Of a stretch of 64,000 nucleotides of DNA, positions 50,251-60,500 are shown piece after piece. Source of the DNA: an uncultured Lachnospiraceae bacterium (GTDB lineage Bacteria; Bacillota; Clostridia; Lachnospirales; Lachnospiraceae); NCBI GenBank assembly GCA_904395885.1, contig CAJFOF010000001.1, positions 25,765 through 89,764 of the forward strand, written 5' to 3'. The position numbers and the translations under genes are program-made. How positions within the stretch are numbered: the first letter of the stretch is position 1; each line of letters starts with the position of its first letter. Under the pieces are notes generated by a model, which had not been told where the DNA came from, searched no databases, and saw only the letters and a list, made by a program, of their open reading frames with translations.

Positions 50251-51537
50251 TCAGTGGCTTGCGGGCATCTTCTGATTAATGTTTTCCAAAATTTTCCTTT
50301 TCTCATCTAATCCGCTAATGTCGAAAGTATAATATTTGTTATTCACAGCTTCCGAATGTCCTAAAAGAGAGGCGGCTACCGTAACCGGCACACCGGCGCA
50401 ACGCATCTTGGAATTTACGGTTCTTCGGTAAGCGTGGATTCCCTTTTCTGTGATTTTCAGCTGACGGCATTTGTTTTTGGAACAGGAAGAAATCACCGGA
50501 GCATGAATCCTTCCATCTTCATCAGCGAACACCCACTCGCAAAGATAACCGTTCTCCATTTCCGCTTTCTTTACTCGATCAAGCAGGTCCCTGATTTCTT
50601 CCGTCAATGGTATAACGCGCTCCTTAACATTTTTTGTGTCATCAATGAAATACTCTTTTTTCATTCGGTCGTACTTTTCCGATTGATTCACGATGATGTA
50701 AGAATCTTTGACTTTATCCCAAGTCAATGCAGAAATTTCTCCCACTCTCATCCCTGTAAGGCTGGCAAGCTCTACCGCATATGTCGGGATATATCCGGAT
50801 TTTTTTTCATGATCATTGTAAAACCGTTCATACAGTTCAGCCATTTCCGTATCTGAGACCAAAAGAGTATCCGCTGTTCTTTTCCGCTCGGTACAGTACC
50901 GGTAAAAGTCCTTTGCTCCAAGATCATCCATGGGATTCTTCTGGATCATTCCGCTTCTCACTGCGCGATAAAACGTTCTGTTCAGATAGCTGAAAAGCGT
51001 TTTACACGCTTCTTTGCAAAGCTTTTTTTCTTTCACCGTCCTGCAAATAAAAAGTTTCACCTCATCCTCGCCAATCGATTCGACATTCTGTTTGCAAAAT
51101 TCTGCATTTTCAAAGTACCTCCGATAATCGGACGCATACTTCGTGATCGTATTGGAACCCACCAGCTGATCCTGATAATTTCTCCATTTGAAATAAGCAT
51201 CCTCAAAGGTAACGATATGACTGTTTGCTTCTTTTCCTTTATAGAATGCAACAATCGCATCTTCGATGCTTTCTCTCGTGCTTCGTTTTACCAGCCGTCT
51301 GTCATTATTTATCTCCGGTAAGTACGTGCGCCATTTTCCATCCTTGCCCTCCCAGATTTTGTACTTGTGCTGCTCTATAATTTTTCTTTTTTCTTCCATG
51401 GCATAATCAGCCTGCACCTGCGCCAGGTCAAGCTTACCACATTTGATCGCGTATTTCAACAATTCGTCTTGAGTCATCATTTTATCCAGGAGCCGATGTA
51501 CATCCTTAGCCCGGCCGGGGGCTCGGTCTCCTTTCAT
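50251..51537 (-). CDS. Tyrosine recombinase / phage-type integrase
   Basis: ELASLTGMRVGEISALTWDKV; GIHAYRRTVNSKMRCAGVPVTVAASLLGHSEAVNNKYYTFD. Confidence 0.95.
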   Translation of the reverse strand: MKGDRAPGRAKDVHRLLDKMMTQDELLKYAIKCGKLDLAQVQADYAMEEKRKIIEQHKYKIWEGKDGKWRTYLPEINNDRRLVKRSTRESIEDAIVAFYKGKEANSHIVTFEDAYFKWRNYQDQLVGSNTITKYASDYRRYFENAEFCKQNVESIGEDEVKLFICRTVKEKKLCKEACKTLFSYLNRTFYRAVRSGMIQKNPMDDLGAKDFYRYCTERKRTADTLLVSDTEMAELYERFYNDHEKKSGYIPTYAVELASLTGMRVGEISALTWDKVKDSYIIVNQSEKYDRMKKEYFIDDTKNVKERVIPLTEEIRDLLDRVKKAEMENGYLCEWVFADEDGRIHAPVISSCSKNKCRQLKITEKGIHAYRRTVNSKMRCAGVPVTVAASLLGHSEAVNNKYYTFDISGLDEKRKILENINQKMPASH

Positions 51538-51544
51538 AATAATC

Positions 51545-51575
51545 GGAATGGCCGCACCATTTTTGCGGCCATTCC
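51545..51575. terminator. 12-bp perfect hairpin between integrase and ATPase genes
   Basis: ggaatggccgca-ccatttt-tgcggccattcc. Confidence 0.6.
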
Positions 51576-51651
51576 TTATTTATTTTTCTAACGAATTTTT
51601 TCGTTAACTAGCAGTCTTTTCGGATTTTAAAAAAGCCAAGAAATCCAAAGT

Positions 51652-53700
51652 TTACAGCTTTTTCTTCTGAAAAACCCTTCGTCCCGAAATAAAGGCCTTT
51701 CTGGCCTTCCGGCTTTCCTTCTGCTGCTGCGTATCCAGTGCTGCCGGGACGTCCTCTTTCGGAAAAGATTCCTCCAGAAGATTTTGAAAAAGGTCGTGCT
51801 TCAGATTCAGGCATATCGCCTCTTCGTTCCACAGTTCTCCACGGTGGCCGGTGTATTCACTGCCGTCATACCGAGCCCGACACTGAACCGCCCAATACCT
51901 CAGCCTCGGATACGGCTTGCTGTACCGAGCCCCGCTGTCCCAGCGAGGCCAGGTCAGAATTATCTGCTGTTTTGCCAGAACTGATAATGTGATCCGCCTG
52001 CCTTCCTCCTCCGTCAACCGCTTCTCCGCAACATACTTCTTTACTTGCTGTTCAAGCATCTGCGTAAAATCGTCCCGCAAAATCACCAGTGCTGCTTCCT
52101 CATGTGCAGAAATCCCACATAGATCCGCACCATCCAGGGATTTTTGCACATTTCGAACCAAAAGGGCATCATATTTGAGAGGTTTATCAATTTCCTCTGC
52201 AAACATGAACTGCTCCTCCTCCAGTTTTCCCCACCGACTCTCCAATTTTGCTTCACGGATTCTGTCCTCCTTTATCAGCCGGCTGATTACGTCCCGTGTC
52301 AGGTTCTGGACAACGTTATCTATTCCTCCAAGATTTTCCATCGTATAGCGCACTGAGTGCTCCACGCTTCGCCTTGCTGCCTCTAAAAATGTCTGAATCT
52401 CATTCCTTGCATCGGGAAAAGTCGTCATCAGAAAGTTTCCAAAAACATCCGTAACGAAGAGCAGCCGATCTCTTGTATCCCTCATTCTCTGTCCATTGGA
52501 GCGACTCTCATATTCCCACGGCTTATTGCGTAAATCCCGCATTTTCTCTCGCCAGACCTCTCTGCTTCCAGTTTCATTGGCTTGCCGGATAAGCCATAAA
52601 ATAAACCCTCCCACCAGGTCCGCCTGCCACTCAAGATGCTGCTGCAGCTCCGTCAGTATTCTCTTTTTCTCCGGTTCCTGGATGAAATCACCCACATCCA
52701 CAATGATCATTCTGGCGCTCTGCGACTCCGTGGTCCGGCGATACTCACCCGTAAAGATTGCGCAGGTTCCAACCACGGTATCAGCTTCCTCCGTATTTTG
52801 GGATTTTCGTTCCGTTACTCTTCCCCGGTAAACACTTCTCACGATAATGTCGAGAATTGCTCGCGTTTTCTCCCGCTGCCTCTGCGAATCTTCATCCTTG
52901 AAATCATCAGCAATCAGCGCATGACCGTCGCTTTCCACCAATGTTCTGACTGCGCAGGCAACTTTTTCCGTAGCCGATAAAACCGACCTTTCATTCCACA
53001 CGAGTTTACCGTCTTCGTCGAAAGGTTCCGGTTCAACAAATGTGCCGACCGTTTTCGCCAATGTAGTTTTCCCCACGCCGGAATCCCCCTCCAGCCAAAG
53101 ACTCAGGCTCAGGTCAATGCCCATATTACGGAACAAATTCCGAACCGCAGCTAACAGGTTTACAGCAAAAATCGGATACAACGTATCTGACTGCCGGCGG
53201 ATCAGTTCCAGAAAGGCAGTCGCATCCTTCATATCCTGCCAATCACAGGTCCCGAAATAGTAACAATCCGTAACCTCTGCGCGTATCGTTTCGCAAACAC
53301 CATTCTCCGTAATCGCTCCATTTGAAAAAGCAAAGATCCATTTGCCATCCACCTTTTGAAAGCCTGTTCGCGCAGTGATAATTTCCGTCCTGGGGAAATG
53401 ATCTTCGGCCGCCGACAAGGCCCGCCTAAAGTTTTGGTTAAACTCCGCAGGATTCTCCGTCCAGATTATCGGAGAAATCTTTTTGCGCCAGCCTCCCGAA
53501 TTCACCTCGCCCGCGCTGATGTTCACCGTTTTCTCCTTACTACCGTTAATGACAAGCCTAATCCGGTATATGGTCTGCCCTGTCGCAAGGTTCTGCTCAA
53601 GTGCTTCCGGATACAGGAGAAAATTGGAAATTCTTTTTCCATTTTCGTAATAACCGTCGCCACGTGCTTCGTAATTTTGAAATTGGAGTTCCATCTTCAT
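51652..53700 (-). CDS. P-loop ATPase, DUF927-like / replicative helicase-type mobile element protein
   Basis: Walker A GDSGVGKTTLAKTVG, Walker B-like HALIADDFKDE; position in element. Confidence 0.65.
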   Translation of the reverse strand: MKMELQFQNYEARGDGYYENGKRISNFLLYPEALEQNLATGQTIYRIRLVINGSKEKTVNISAGEVNSGGWRKKISPIIWTENPAEFNQNFRRALSAAEDHFPRTEIITARTGFQKVDGKWIFAFSNGAITENGVCETIRAEVTDCYYFGTCDWQDMKDATAFLELIRRQSDTLYPIFAVNLLAAVRNLFRNMGIDLSLSLWLEGDSGVGKTTLAKTVGTFVEPEPFDEDGKLVWNERSVLSATEKVACAVRTLVESDGHALIADDFKDEDSQRQREKTRAILDIIVRSVYRGRVTERKSQNTEEADTVVGTCAIFTGEYRRTTESQSARMIIVDVGDFIQEPEKKRILTELQQHLEWQADLVGGFILWLIRQANETGSREVWREKMRDLRNKPWEYESRSNGQRMRDTRDRLLFVTDVFGNFLMTTFPDARNEIQTFLEAARRSVEHSVRYTMENLGGIDNVVQNLTRDVISRLIKEDRIREAKLESRWGKLEEEQFMFAEEIDKPLKYDALLVRNVQKSLDGADLCGISAHEEAALVILRDDFTQMLEQQVKKYVAEKRLTEEEGRRITLSVLAKQQIILTWPRWDSGARYSKPYPRLRYWAVQCRARYDGSEYTGHRGELWNEEAICLNLKHDLFQNLLEESFPKEDVPAALDTQQQKESRKARKAFISGRRVFQKKKL

Positions 53701-53724
53701 TACCTCCTTTTTGTTATGAACCCA

Positions 53725-53895
53725 TTTTACCGAATTAAATTTGACAGCATAACTTATTAAAATTTTTTATTATTTACTTTTTAAATCAATTTTTTCTTTT
53801 ATTTTCTTTATTTTTATAACAAAATTTATTATTTTGAATATTATTATGTTTTTTTGATTTTATAGTTTGGTAAAATATATATTATTTTACTAAAT
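53725..53895. other. Extremely AT-rich intergenic segment with three TTTTACYRAA-like motifs; origin candidate
   Basis: ttttaccgaa (53725-53734), tttggtaaaata (53866-53877), tattttactaaat (53883-53895). Confidence 0.4.
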
Positions 53896-53927
53896 CGTAC
53901 TACATCGACTCGAGGCTTGCAGGACAC

Positions 53928-53960
53928 AAAAACAGCGGAGCGTTTTACCGTCCCGCTGTC
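53928..53960 (-). terminator. Terminator of the 53972-55519 gene
   Basis: Minus strand ACAGCGG...CCGCTGT-TTTTGTG. Confidence 0.7.
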
Positions 53961-53971
53961 ATTCACAACAT

Positions 53972-55519
53972 TTAATTACTCTTTTTGGGCCATTTTCCCG
54001 TTAATGCCGGTATAAATTCTCGAGAATTTAATCGATACATGCAATCCTCTAAATTAATCTTATTCGCATCAAAAATCTCCTGCTCAACACGATATCTTAT
54101 AAATGCTTCTTTTAATTCTTCCTTTGTTTTTTCTGCACAAGCTGTAATCTCATTGCTCATATCAGGTTTTATCAGCTTCCCTTCCTCCATCAGTTTCACC
54201 AAATACTCCAGCTGCACCAACTCGTCCCTCGCTATCTCACTGATGCTGCCGGCTGCCGTCACGCAGCGGTATCCTTGTTTCCACTTTTCCTTTATTCTTT
54301 CTTCCGGAAAGTAGATCTTGGGATAAAACTGTTTTGCTTTAATCGCCAGATTTCTAATTGCTTCCTTCTGTTTCTCACTTAGTCCAGGAGAATGATTCCA
54401 GAAATACCGATTAAACCCCGAAACCGATAAACTCAGCGGATTGTCCGGAAGAGCCGCTTCCGTCTCATCCAGCAGATAATTTAATTTTTCCAGCAACTCA
54501 TTCCTGATATTGCTATCTCGGATTGTCGTTGCTTCCACCGCCATCTCCTCCTGGCATAAATCATCTTCTTCCGCCCCATTCTCCTCTGGACGTAAATTCT
54601 CTTCTTCAGAAATTTCGATCTTTTGCTGATTTTTTCCCGTTCTGATCGTTTTATTTTCCTGGGCATTCTGCAGCGCATGGCCTAACATACGGAAGTTTTT
54701 TTCCAGATCCTTTCCCTCCCACAAAAGTCCCTCAATATCACTGATGCGTATGCCAAGGCCTTCTAAACTTTGAATACTGTCACAAAGCTGCGCAATCACC
54801 TCTTCTTTCATATCCTTAAGATTTTCCAGACCAAATTTTATCCAGAGATTTTGTTTCAGGTCCTCCACCTGCGTCTTTACACTTTCCATTTCCTGCTCTG
54901 GCTTCTCTACTCCCCATTTTTTGTACAGTCTTTCCCGTTTCTCTGTTTCTTTGCGGATTTTTTCATTTTCCCATGTTCTTTTCTTACGCTTGACCTCCGG
55001 ATCATCCGCATCATCTGTGCCTGGGAAAAATGGCATTCCAAAATGGGCATAATTTTCTTTAAGAATTTTCCTGTATTCTCTCATGCTCATGCAATAGCGC
55101 TTCCCCCAGCCATCCAGCATATCAGTCAGCAGTTTCCACTCCAGCAAACGGTCAGTGCTGCATTTTTTCTCCATCTTATTTCTATCGAATGTAAGAATAT
55201 ACCATACACCCTCCCAATCATCAGGTAGATAAAAATCGAAATCAGTAGAAAGCTTCGGTTTAAAATTTGGTTTGTTTCTGATATTATCCGTTAAAAGATG
55301 CAGCTTCTTACAAAACTCCAAAATGCCAAGTTCTTCTGCTTTTGGCGCAAAGAGTTTCTTTTGATTATCGATCCAATATTTTTCTAATTCCCGTATCTTC
55401 TTCTCTAAACTCTGAGGATCAGAAGTCCCTTTATCGATCAGCTTTTTCTTTGCCTTATCCGCTTTCCCCGACTTGCCATAAATGCTTCTTAATAACTCAT
55501 ATGCTGTCATTATTTTCAT
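53972..55519 (-). CDS. Uncharacterised ~515 aa protein, charged, coiled-coil-like middle
   Basis: Long uninterrupted ORF with GGGGAGAG RBS before MKIMTAYELL; no family recognised. Confidence 0.75.
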   Translation of the reverse strand: MKIMTAYELLRSIYGKSGKADKAKKKLIDKGTSDPQSLEKKIRELEKYWIDNQKKLFAPKAEELGILEFCKKLHLLTDNIRNKPNFKPKLSTDFDFYLPDDWEGVWYILTFDRNKMEKKCSTDRLLEWKLLTDMLDGWGKRYCMSMREYRKILKENYAHFGMPFFPGTDDADDPEVKRKKRTWENEKIRKETEKRERLYKKWGVEKPEQEMESVKTQVEDLKQNLWIKFGLENLKDMKEEVIAQLCDSIQSLEGLGIRISDIEGLLWEGKDLEKNFRMLGHALQNAQENKTIRTGKNQQKIEISEEENLRPEENGAEEDDLCQEEMAVEATTIRDSNIRNELLEKLNYLLDETEAALPDNPLSLSVSGFNRYFWNHSPGLSEKQKEAIRNLAIKAKQFYPKIYFPEERIKEKWKQGYRCVTAAGSISEIARDELVQLEYLVKLMEEGKLIKPDMSNEITACAEKTKEELKEAFIRYRVEQEIFDANKINLEDCMYRLNSREFIPALTGKWPKKSN

Positions 55520-55574
55520 TATTCTCTCCCCACAGGTGCAGTCCAGAGAAAGCAAACTGCGATTATTCTATTCT

Positions 55575-56945
55575 TCACAGACTTCTCCCCAAATCAAACC
55601 GGATTCTCCCTGCCAGATAAAGAGGAACTGTATACTTTCTGCCATTTATACCTCCATAAGTATTTTTCAGATTATACACATAATCCAATTTTCCTTTCTC
55701 CAGCAGACCATTTGCCGTTACCGCAATTTCATTCCCCCGCTTTACCTCGATGCCATAATTTTTATAGTCCAGACGGCTGCGGACGTAAAAATCCAATTCT
55801 CCGCTTGTCTTCTCATCGGTTCCAAACCATGGAGACTGCCCTGCAATCTCCCGGCGTTTAATCCGTTCAACCAGATCCAGGTATACAAAATTCTCGCACA
55901 AGCTCCCGTCAATCGCCTCCTGGCTTGTACCGGTCAATGACAGAAACTGATTCGCGATCCCCAGATCCATAAAGTAGTACCTGCAGTTCTCCACAATATT
56001 CAGGTTATCGCAGTCCACACTTTTTCCGCAGTATCCGATTTGATGCGACAAATACAGCCAGCTGATCGCATAGTTCACAGTCCGCTTGGCAATTTTACCG
56101 CTTTCTTCTTTGAAAATAATGCTCGTCAGATCCGTGATTAAATCTTTCGTCCCCTTCTTTTCTTTCAGCATCATCACCGCAATAGACGAAAGCACTTTAT
56201 CAAAGGTGGCCGTTTCTAACGGATTATCAAAATAACGGGAGGATTCCCTGATAAAAATGGATACCAGTTCGCCGATGATATCTGCGCAGGCTTCCACGCT
56301 TTCCGTTTCCAGATAAGTTTTTACCACTTCCGGATAGCCTCCGATATGAAGATATAAGTCAAAATAACGTTTCAAACTATCGTACTCGTCATGGCTGGAA
56401 GCGCCGAACAGATCAACCGTTTCATACCGTTCTCTCAGTTGAAAAGCATCCAGAAATTCTGGGAAGGTCAGTGGAGTCATCGTCAGCGATTCCACATCTC
56501 CGGCGGACAAAAAGAATTCCTTTTCCCTGGTCTTTCCCAGATAGCTTCCGGTTACAATAAAGTGACACCGAAATTCCCGTGCAAATTCCCGGATCTTGCT
56601 GTAAACTACCGATGACTCCTGGATTTCATCAATCACCACCAGCGTATCCTCCTGATCCGAAAAATCCGGAGCATACAGTTTAAACGCTTTATGAAGAGGC
56701 TTATCCGGCGGTGTTTGTCCCGGAGTCCAGCTGGATGCTGCTTCCAGACACTGCAAAAACCGTTCTCCAGTGGACCCAATCATATTAATATAGATATAAG
56801 ACCGATATTCCTGTGAAAAACGGTTCAGTATATAGGTCTTTCCAACCTGTCTGGCCCCTTCGAGTTCTAGTACCTTATGTGTATTTTTCTTCTTCCAGGT
56901 CAAAAGCTTTTGATAAATATCCCGTTTTAATTCCATCTGCATCAC
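55575..56945 (-). CDS. AAA ATPase with DUF4143-type C-terminal domain
   Basis: LELEGARQVGKTYILNRF, LVVIDEIQESSVVYSKIREFAREFRCHFIVTGSYLG, SGELDFYVRS..YGIEVKRG. Confidence 0.9.
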   Translation of the reverse strand: MMQMELKRDIYQKLLTWKKKNTHKVLELEGARQVGKTYILNRFSQEYRSYIYINMIGSTGERFLQCLEAASSWTPGQTPPDKPLHKAFKLYAPDFSDQEDTLVVIDEIQESSVVYSKIREFAREFRCHFIVTGSYLGKTREKEFFLSAGDVESLTMTPLTFPEFLDAFQLRERYETVDLFGASSHDEYDSLKRYFDLYLHIGGYPEVVKTYLETESVEACADIIGELVSIFIRESSRYFDNPLETATFDKVLSSIAVMMLKEKKGTKDLITDLTSIIFKEESGKIAKRTVNYAISWLYLSHQIGYCGKSVDCDNLNIVENCRYYFMDLGIANQFLSLTGTSQEAIDGSLCENFVYLDLVERIKRREIAGQSPWFGTDEKTSGELDFYVRSRLDYKNYGIEVKRGNEIAVTANGLLEKGKLDYVYNLKNTYGGINGRKYTVPLYLAGRIRFDLGRSL

Positions 56946-57128
56946 CTTATCTCTTCACCAAATAAACATTTCCATAGTTTCTATTCTAACATAGATTGAT
57001 GATAGAACCAATCGCAAATTCGTTTTCCTGGCCGGCAAAAATTTGCGACAATAACCTGTACTTTATTCTCCCGGTCCCCATGTATCCGTTTTCCAGGGGA
57101 AAAATCTCCGTTTTCTGCTCCCTTCAGA

Positions 57129-57154
57129 GGAATAAGCCGTTGCCGGCTTATTCC
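57129..57154 (-). terminator. Hairpin overlapping the end of the serine recombinase gene
   Basis: ggaataagccg-ttgc-cggcttattcc. Confidence 0.6.
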
Positions 57155-57789
57155 CCCTTCTTCTCTTTCTCATACTTTTTCTTCAGGTACTTAAATCGCT
57201 CTGCTCCAATTCCCAGCTGCTCCATCACATACTTCCGGGTCAGTTCCCCTTTTTTATATCGGGCATAGTAAACTTCCCATTCCTCAGGATACCCTTTATC
57301 CGGCGGACCAAATCTTACACCGGCATTCTTTGCTGCATCTATCCCCTCTCTCTGCCTCCGCCGGATAGTATTCCGCTCCTCCTCTGCAATGCTGGACAAC
57401 ACCTCAATCAAAATATTATTCACCATATCCTGAATCCATTCCTGACCGGCGTCAAACCGGATCATCGTAGTAGGAAGGTCGATTACCTTTAATCGGATTC
57501 CATGATCCTTAAACCACTGCAGCTCCTGCTTCATCTCCTGCTTATTCCGGCTTAAGCGGTCCAGGGATTTGATGACTAGCACGTCTCCTTTTCTCAATCC
57601 CAAGGGACCTTTCAGCGCCTGATATCCGGGGCGGTTTAAATCTTTCCCGCTCTGCTTATCCGTAACGATATTTTCCTCCGGAACGTACTTCTTTAATTCA
57701 ACCAGCTGCCTTGCCAGATTCTGCTCTGTACTGCTTACTCTGGCATAGCCCATGATTCTTGATTCTGCCATCTTAATTCTGCACTCCAT
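57148..57789 (-). CDS. Serine recombinase (resolvase/invertase family)
   Basis: IMGYARVSSTEQNLARQLVELKKYV..DKQSGKDLNRPGYQAL; LVIKSLDRLSRNKQEM; IAEEERNTIRRRQREGI. Confidence 0.94.
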   Translation of the reverse strand: MECRIKMAESRIMGYARVSSTEQNLARQLVELKKYVPEENIVTDKQSGKDLNRPGYQALKGPLGLRKGDVLVIKSLDRLSRNKQEMKQELQWFKDHGIRLKVIDLPTTMIRFDAGQEWIQDMVNNILIEVLSSIAEEERNTIRRRQREGIDAAKNAGVRFGPPDKGYPEEWEVYYARYKKGELTRKYVMEQLGIGAERFKYLKKKYEKEKKGE

Positions 57790-57967
57790 TCTTACAGGAT
57801 CTTTCTGGTATTTTCAAACCTTTCTCAGATCCTTCACAAGATATTGAAAGGCATTTCCCCGGCGTATAAGCCGGTTCTATTGTAAAGAAAATGGCTGTCA
57901 TCACCTCATCTGACAACAGCCATCCATTCTTTCTGCATTCTGCCTTTAATCAATCCTCATTGCCGCG

Positions 57968-58243
57968 TCATTCCCCATTTTCCCCCTGCCGGGAAACCCG
58001 GATCCCAAGCCACAGCCCGTCCAAAAATGCCGCGCGGTACAAAACCTGATGTTCCATGGCAGCCCGGCTGATCCCCTGTTCCAGAAGTTCTTCTGCCTTC
58101 GCCTTTTCTCCAGGAATAACCAGCGCAAGAATTTCCCCCTCAAGCTCTTTCTCTTTCCTGCCATTCTTCTCCATACAATACTTTTCCAGAATCATTTCCA
58201 CCCGCTGATATACCATATCCCGAATCCATTCTTCTCTTCCCAT
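57968..58243 (-). CDS. Small hypothetical element protein
   Basis: RBS-proximal ORF followed by hairpin atggctgtca..tgacaacagccat (about 57890-57925). Confidence 0.6.
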   Translation of the reverse strand: MGREEWIRDMVYQRVEMILEKYCMEKNGRKEKELEGEILALVIPGEKAKAEELLEQGISRAAMEHQVLYRAAFLDGLWLGIRVSRQGENGE

Positions 58244-58264
58244 CTCGTTTTCCTCCTTAATCCC

Positions 58265-58978
58265 CTATTCTTCCTTTGCTCTGACACACTCGATCCTCCC
58301 GCTGTCTTTCCGGTAGACATACACGCAATCTGCCAGTACCTCTTCCGGTGCCACATCCTGCCGGTTAATGATTTTTACCATCTCCGCCGCCACTTCCAGA
58401 TCAATCTCTCCATCCCACTTTTGGATAAGAACCTCATGAATACTGGAGGGCAAAATCAGCAGATCTCCGGCGATCTGTTTCGCTGCCGATTCAAGAATTC
58501 CGGGGTACAGAAGTGCCGCAGCGCCATTTACTCCCATTAAGTTCGTAAGAACATACAGAGGCCTCTTCTGATTCTCCTGCATCCTGCGATCATCCAACAG
58601 GTCGTTCTCCAGCAGGTCCTGCTCCGCTCCCTTCCCCCGAACGCGGATCAGTTCACGCAGAACCTCATCCAGGGGCCGAAGAACTGCCGGATAACGTCTC
58701 GGTGTATTCTTCCATGCATAATTCCAGAGTTCTTCCTCTTCCATTCCCCATCGCGCCGCGTCTTCCCTGGTAATCCGCCTCTCTGCCCGGATTCCCCGCC
58801 GCAAATCCGTCATAAGATCCATGGATAACACTGCCGTCAGATTCCCAAATACGTTTCTTTTTACGCTCCTTTCCAGCAGTTCCGGATCCTGTCTGCAGCC
58901 TGCCAGCCGGTAAATGATCCTGCTTTTCTCCGCTTCGTTCATCATCATTTCTCCCTGTCCCATTTTTATTTCCTTCAT
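58265..58978 (-). CDS. DUF5688-like protein
   Basis: PLYVLTNLMGVNGAAALLYPGILESAAKQIAGDLLILPSSIHEVLI. Confidence 0.75.
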   Translation of the reverse strand: MKEIKMGQGEMMMNEAEKSRIIYRLAGCRQDPELLERSVKRNVFGNLTAVLSMDLMTDLRRGIRAERRITREDAARWGMEEEELWNYAWKNTPRRYPAVLRPLDEVLRELIRVRGKGAEQDLLENDLLDDRRMQENQKRPLYVLTNLMGVNGAAALLYPGILESAAKQIAGDLLILPSSIHEVLIQKWDGEIDLEVAAEMVKIINRQDVAPEEVLADCVYVYRKDSGRIECVRAKEE

Positions 58979-59039
58979 GGTTCAATCTCCTCTCCTGTTC
59001 TCGTCCTTCCTCAACAAAACCTCTATGCTTACTTGTGGA

Positions 59040-59366
59040 TCACAGCTTCATGATCTGCAGCATCATGCGGATCCCATCCTCAAGGCCATATCGGTAAAAT
59101 GCTTCGATCTCCTGTCCCTGGCTGGCGGTAATCCAATCCAGAAACTCCTGGCTCTGTTTTGCCAGTTCCGGATATTCTTCCTGGATCAGCCGGTCCCACT
59201 CCCGGAAACGAAGTTCTTCCTCTTTCTGGAGGGAAGGATCCTCCTCCCTCCGTCTCCAGGCAAGACTGCTGATTCTCTCCGTCAGAAGGAGTTCCAACAA
59301 ATCCTTGATCTCTTCTCGGTCCTCTTCCCCGGAAAAATTTTCCTTCAAACATTCTTTCTCTTTCAT
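59040..59366 (-). CDS. Small hypothetical element protein
   Basis: Overlaps the upstream gene start; C-terminal FYRYGLEDGIRMMLQ resembles LYRAAFLDGLWLGI of the 57968-58243 product. Confidence 0.6.
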   Translation of the reverse strand: MKEKECLKENFSGEEDREEIKDLLELLLTERISSLAWRRREEDPSLQKEEELRFREWDRLIQEEYPELAKQSQEFLDWITASQGQEIEAFYRYGLEDGIRMMLQIMKL

Positions 59367-60118
59367 GCAATCCCCCTGCTCTTTGATTTTCTAAGTCCTT
59401 TCATGGCATCGGCATAGATGGCTTCCGTCATCTGCTCTACCGCAGAAATCCCATACCGGCCCAGCACACAGTCAAGGCTTACGCCGGTTCTCTGCAGTTC
59501 CTGCTCCAGCGCGCTCAGCTGGCCACCGTTTAATCCAGACAGGCAAGAAGCATCTGCCCGGCCTTTCGGCAGCCTCCCGCTTTTTCCCGCTTCTTCCGCC
59601 GCTCTCTCCCTGCGATTCCACTGGTAAACCACCTGTCCTGCCTCATTGACAATGGTTAAAAGGCAAATCGCCCGTTCCTGATTGCAGCTGATTTCCCGCA
59701 CATGGAACCGTTCCTCACTGTACAGTTTCTCTCCCTTTCGCTTTAGCTTCGCTAACTCCGCCGGAATCCAGATAAAGGGCGCGGTGTAAAGTTCCCTCCC
59801 GATTCCCCAGTTAAAGCAGGCCCGCTTAAAACTGTCTGAGGCCTGCCCTTTTTCTTTTTCGGAATAGCTCATGGTCCCCACATCCTGTTTGGCAACCCAC
59901 TGCTGTTTTTCCCCGTCCCAAATCTCCACCGTGCAGTACAGGTTTCCATCCAGGACCTGATGGCTCCGTTTCCATCCAAAGGGAGTAAAAACCTCATCCA
60001 AGATCTTCTGGTCCACCCTGGCATCCTTAAATAATAAGAGGCTCACGCCTTTTTCATTGATTATCCCTATCCGGCACTCGATCTCTTCCGCCCGTAAAAG
60101 CCGAAGCTTAACTTCCAT
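59363..60118 (-). CDS. Rad52/Rad22-like single-strand annealing protein
   Basis: WVAKQDVGTMSYSEKEKGQASDSFKRACFNWGIGRELYTAPFIWIP. Confidence 0.8.
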   Translation of the reverse strand: MEVKLRLLRAEEIECRIGIINEKGVSLLLFKDARVDQKILDEVFTPFGWKRSHQVLDGNLYCTVEIWDGEKQQWVAKQDVGTMSYSEKEKGQASDSFKRACFNWGIGRELYTAPFIWIPAELAKLKRKGEKLYSEERFHVREISCNQERAICLLTIVNEAGQVVYQWNRRERAAEEAGKSGRLPKGRADASCLSGLNGGQLSALEQELQRTGVSLDCVLGRYGISAVEQMTEAIYADAMKGLRKSKSRGIA

Positions 60119-60160
60119 TATTGATTTCCCCTTCTGATTTAAAATAAAATCTTTTTCGGT

Positions 60161-60484
60161 TTACCCCGCTTCCGGCATCCTCCATTCCAGCAGCATCCCT
60201 TCCAGCAGTTCCTCAATCCCTTCCCAGGTAAGATACATCGTATGTTCGTATTTCAAATAAAACTGCCACATGGCCTGAATCGGCTCCGCAGCCTCCATCA
60301 CCAGACAAATGTATCCCCTGGGAATCTCCGGATTATACTGAAAATACTCTTTCAGACAGCAATAAAAATGAATCTTCCAGCAGGCCTCCCAGATCTCCGC
60401 TTTCGTGGAAGACGTCAGCAGTCTCCGCTTATACCTTCTGAATTCCCGCAGGATTTTCCGGTATGCTTTTTTCTGTTCATCCAT
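60161..60484 (-). CDS. Small hypothetical protein
   Basis: ORF between the Rad52-like and YqaJ-like genes in the same orientation. Confidence 0.55.
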   Translation of the reverse strand: MDEQKKAYRKILREFRRYKRRLLTSSTKAEIWEACWKIHFYCCLKEYFQYNPEIPRGYICLVMEAAEPIQAMWQFYLKYEHTMYLTWEGIEELLEGMLLEWRMPEAG

Positions 60485-60500
60485 CTGTTAACTCCCCTTT

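Noticed and set aside
51652-53700. Calling the ATPase a defence-system helicase
   Set aside because: Location next to an integrase and an AT-rich segment fits element replication better; nothing in the sequence specifically indicates defence.
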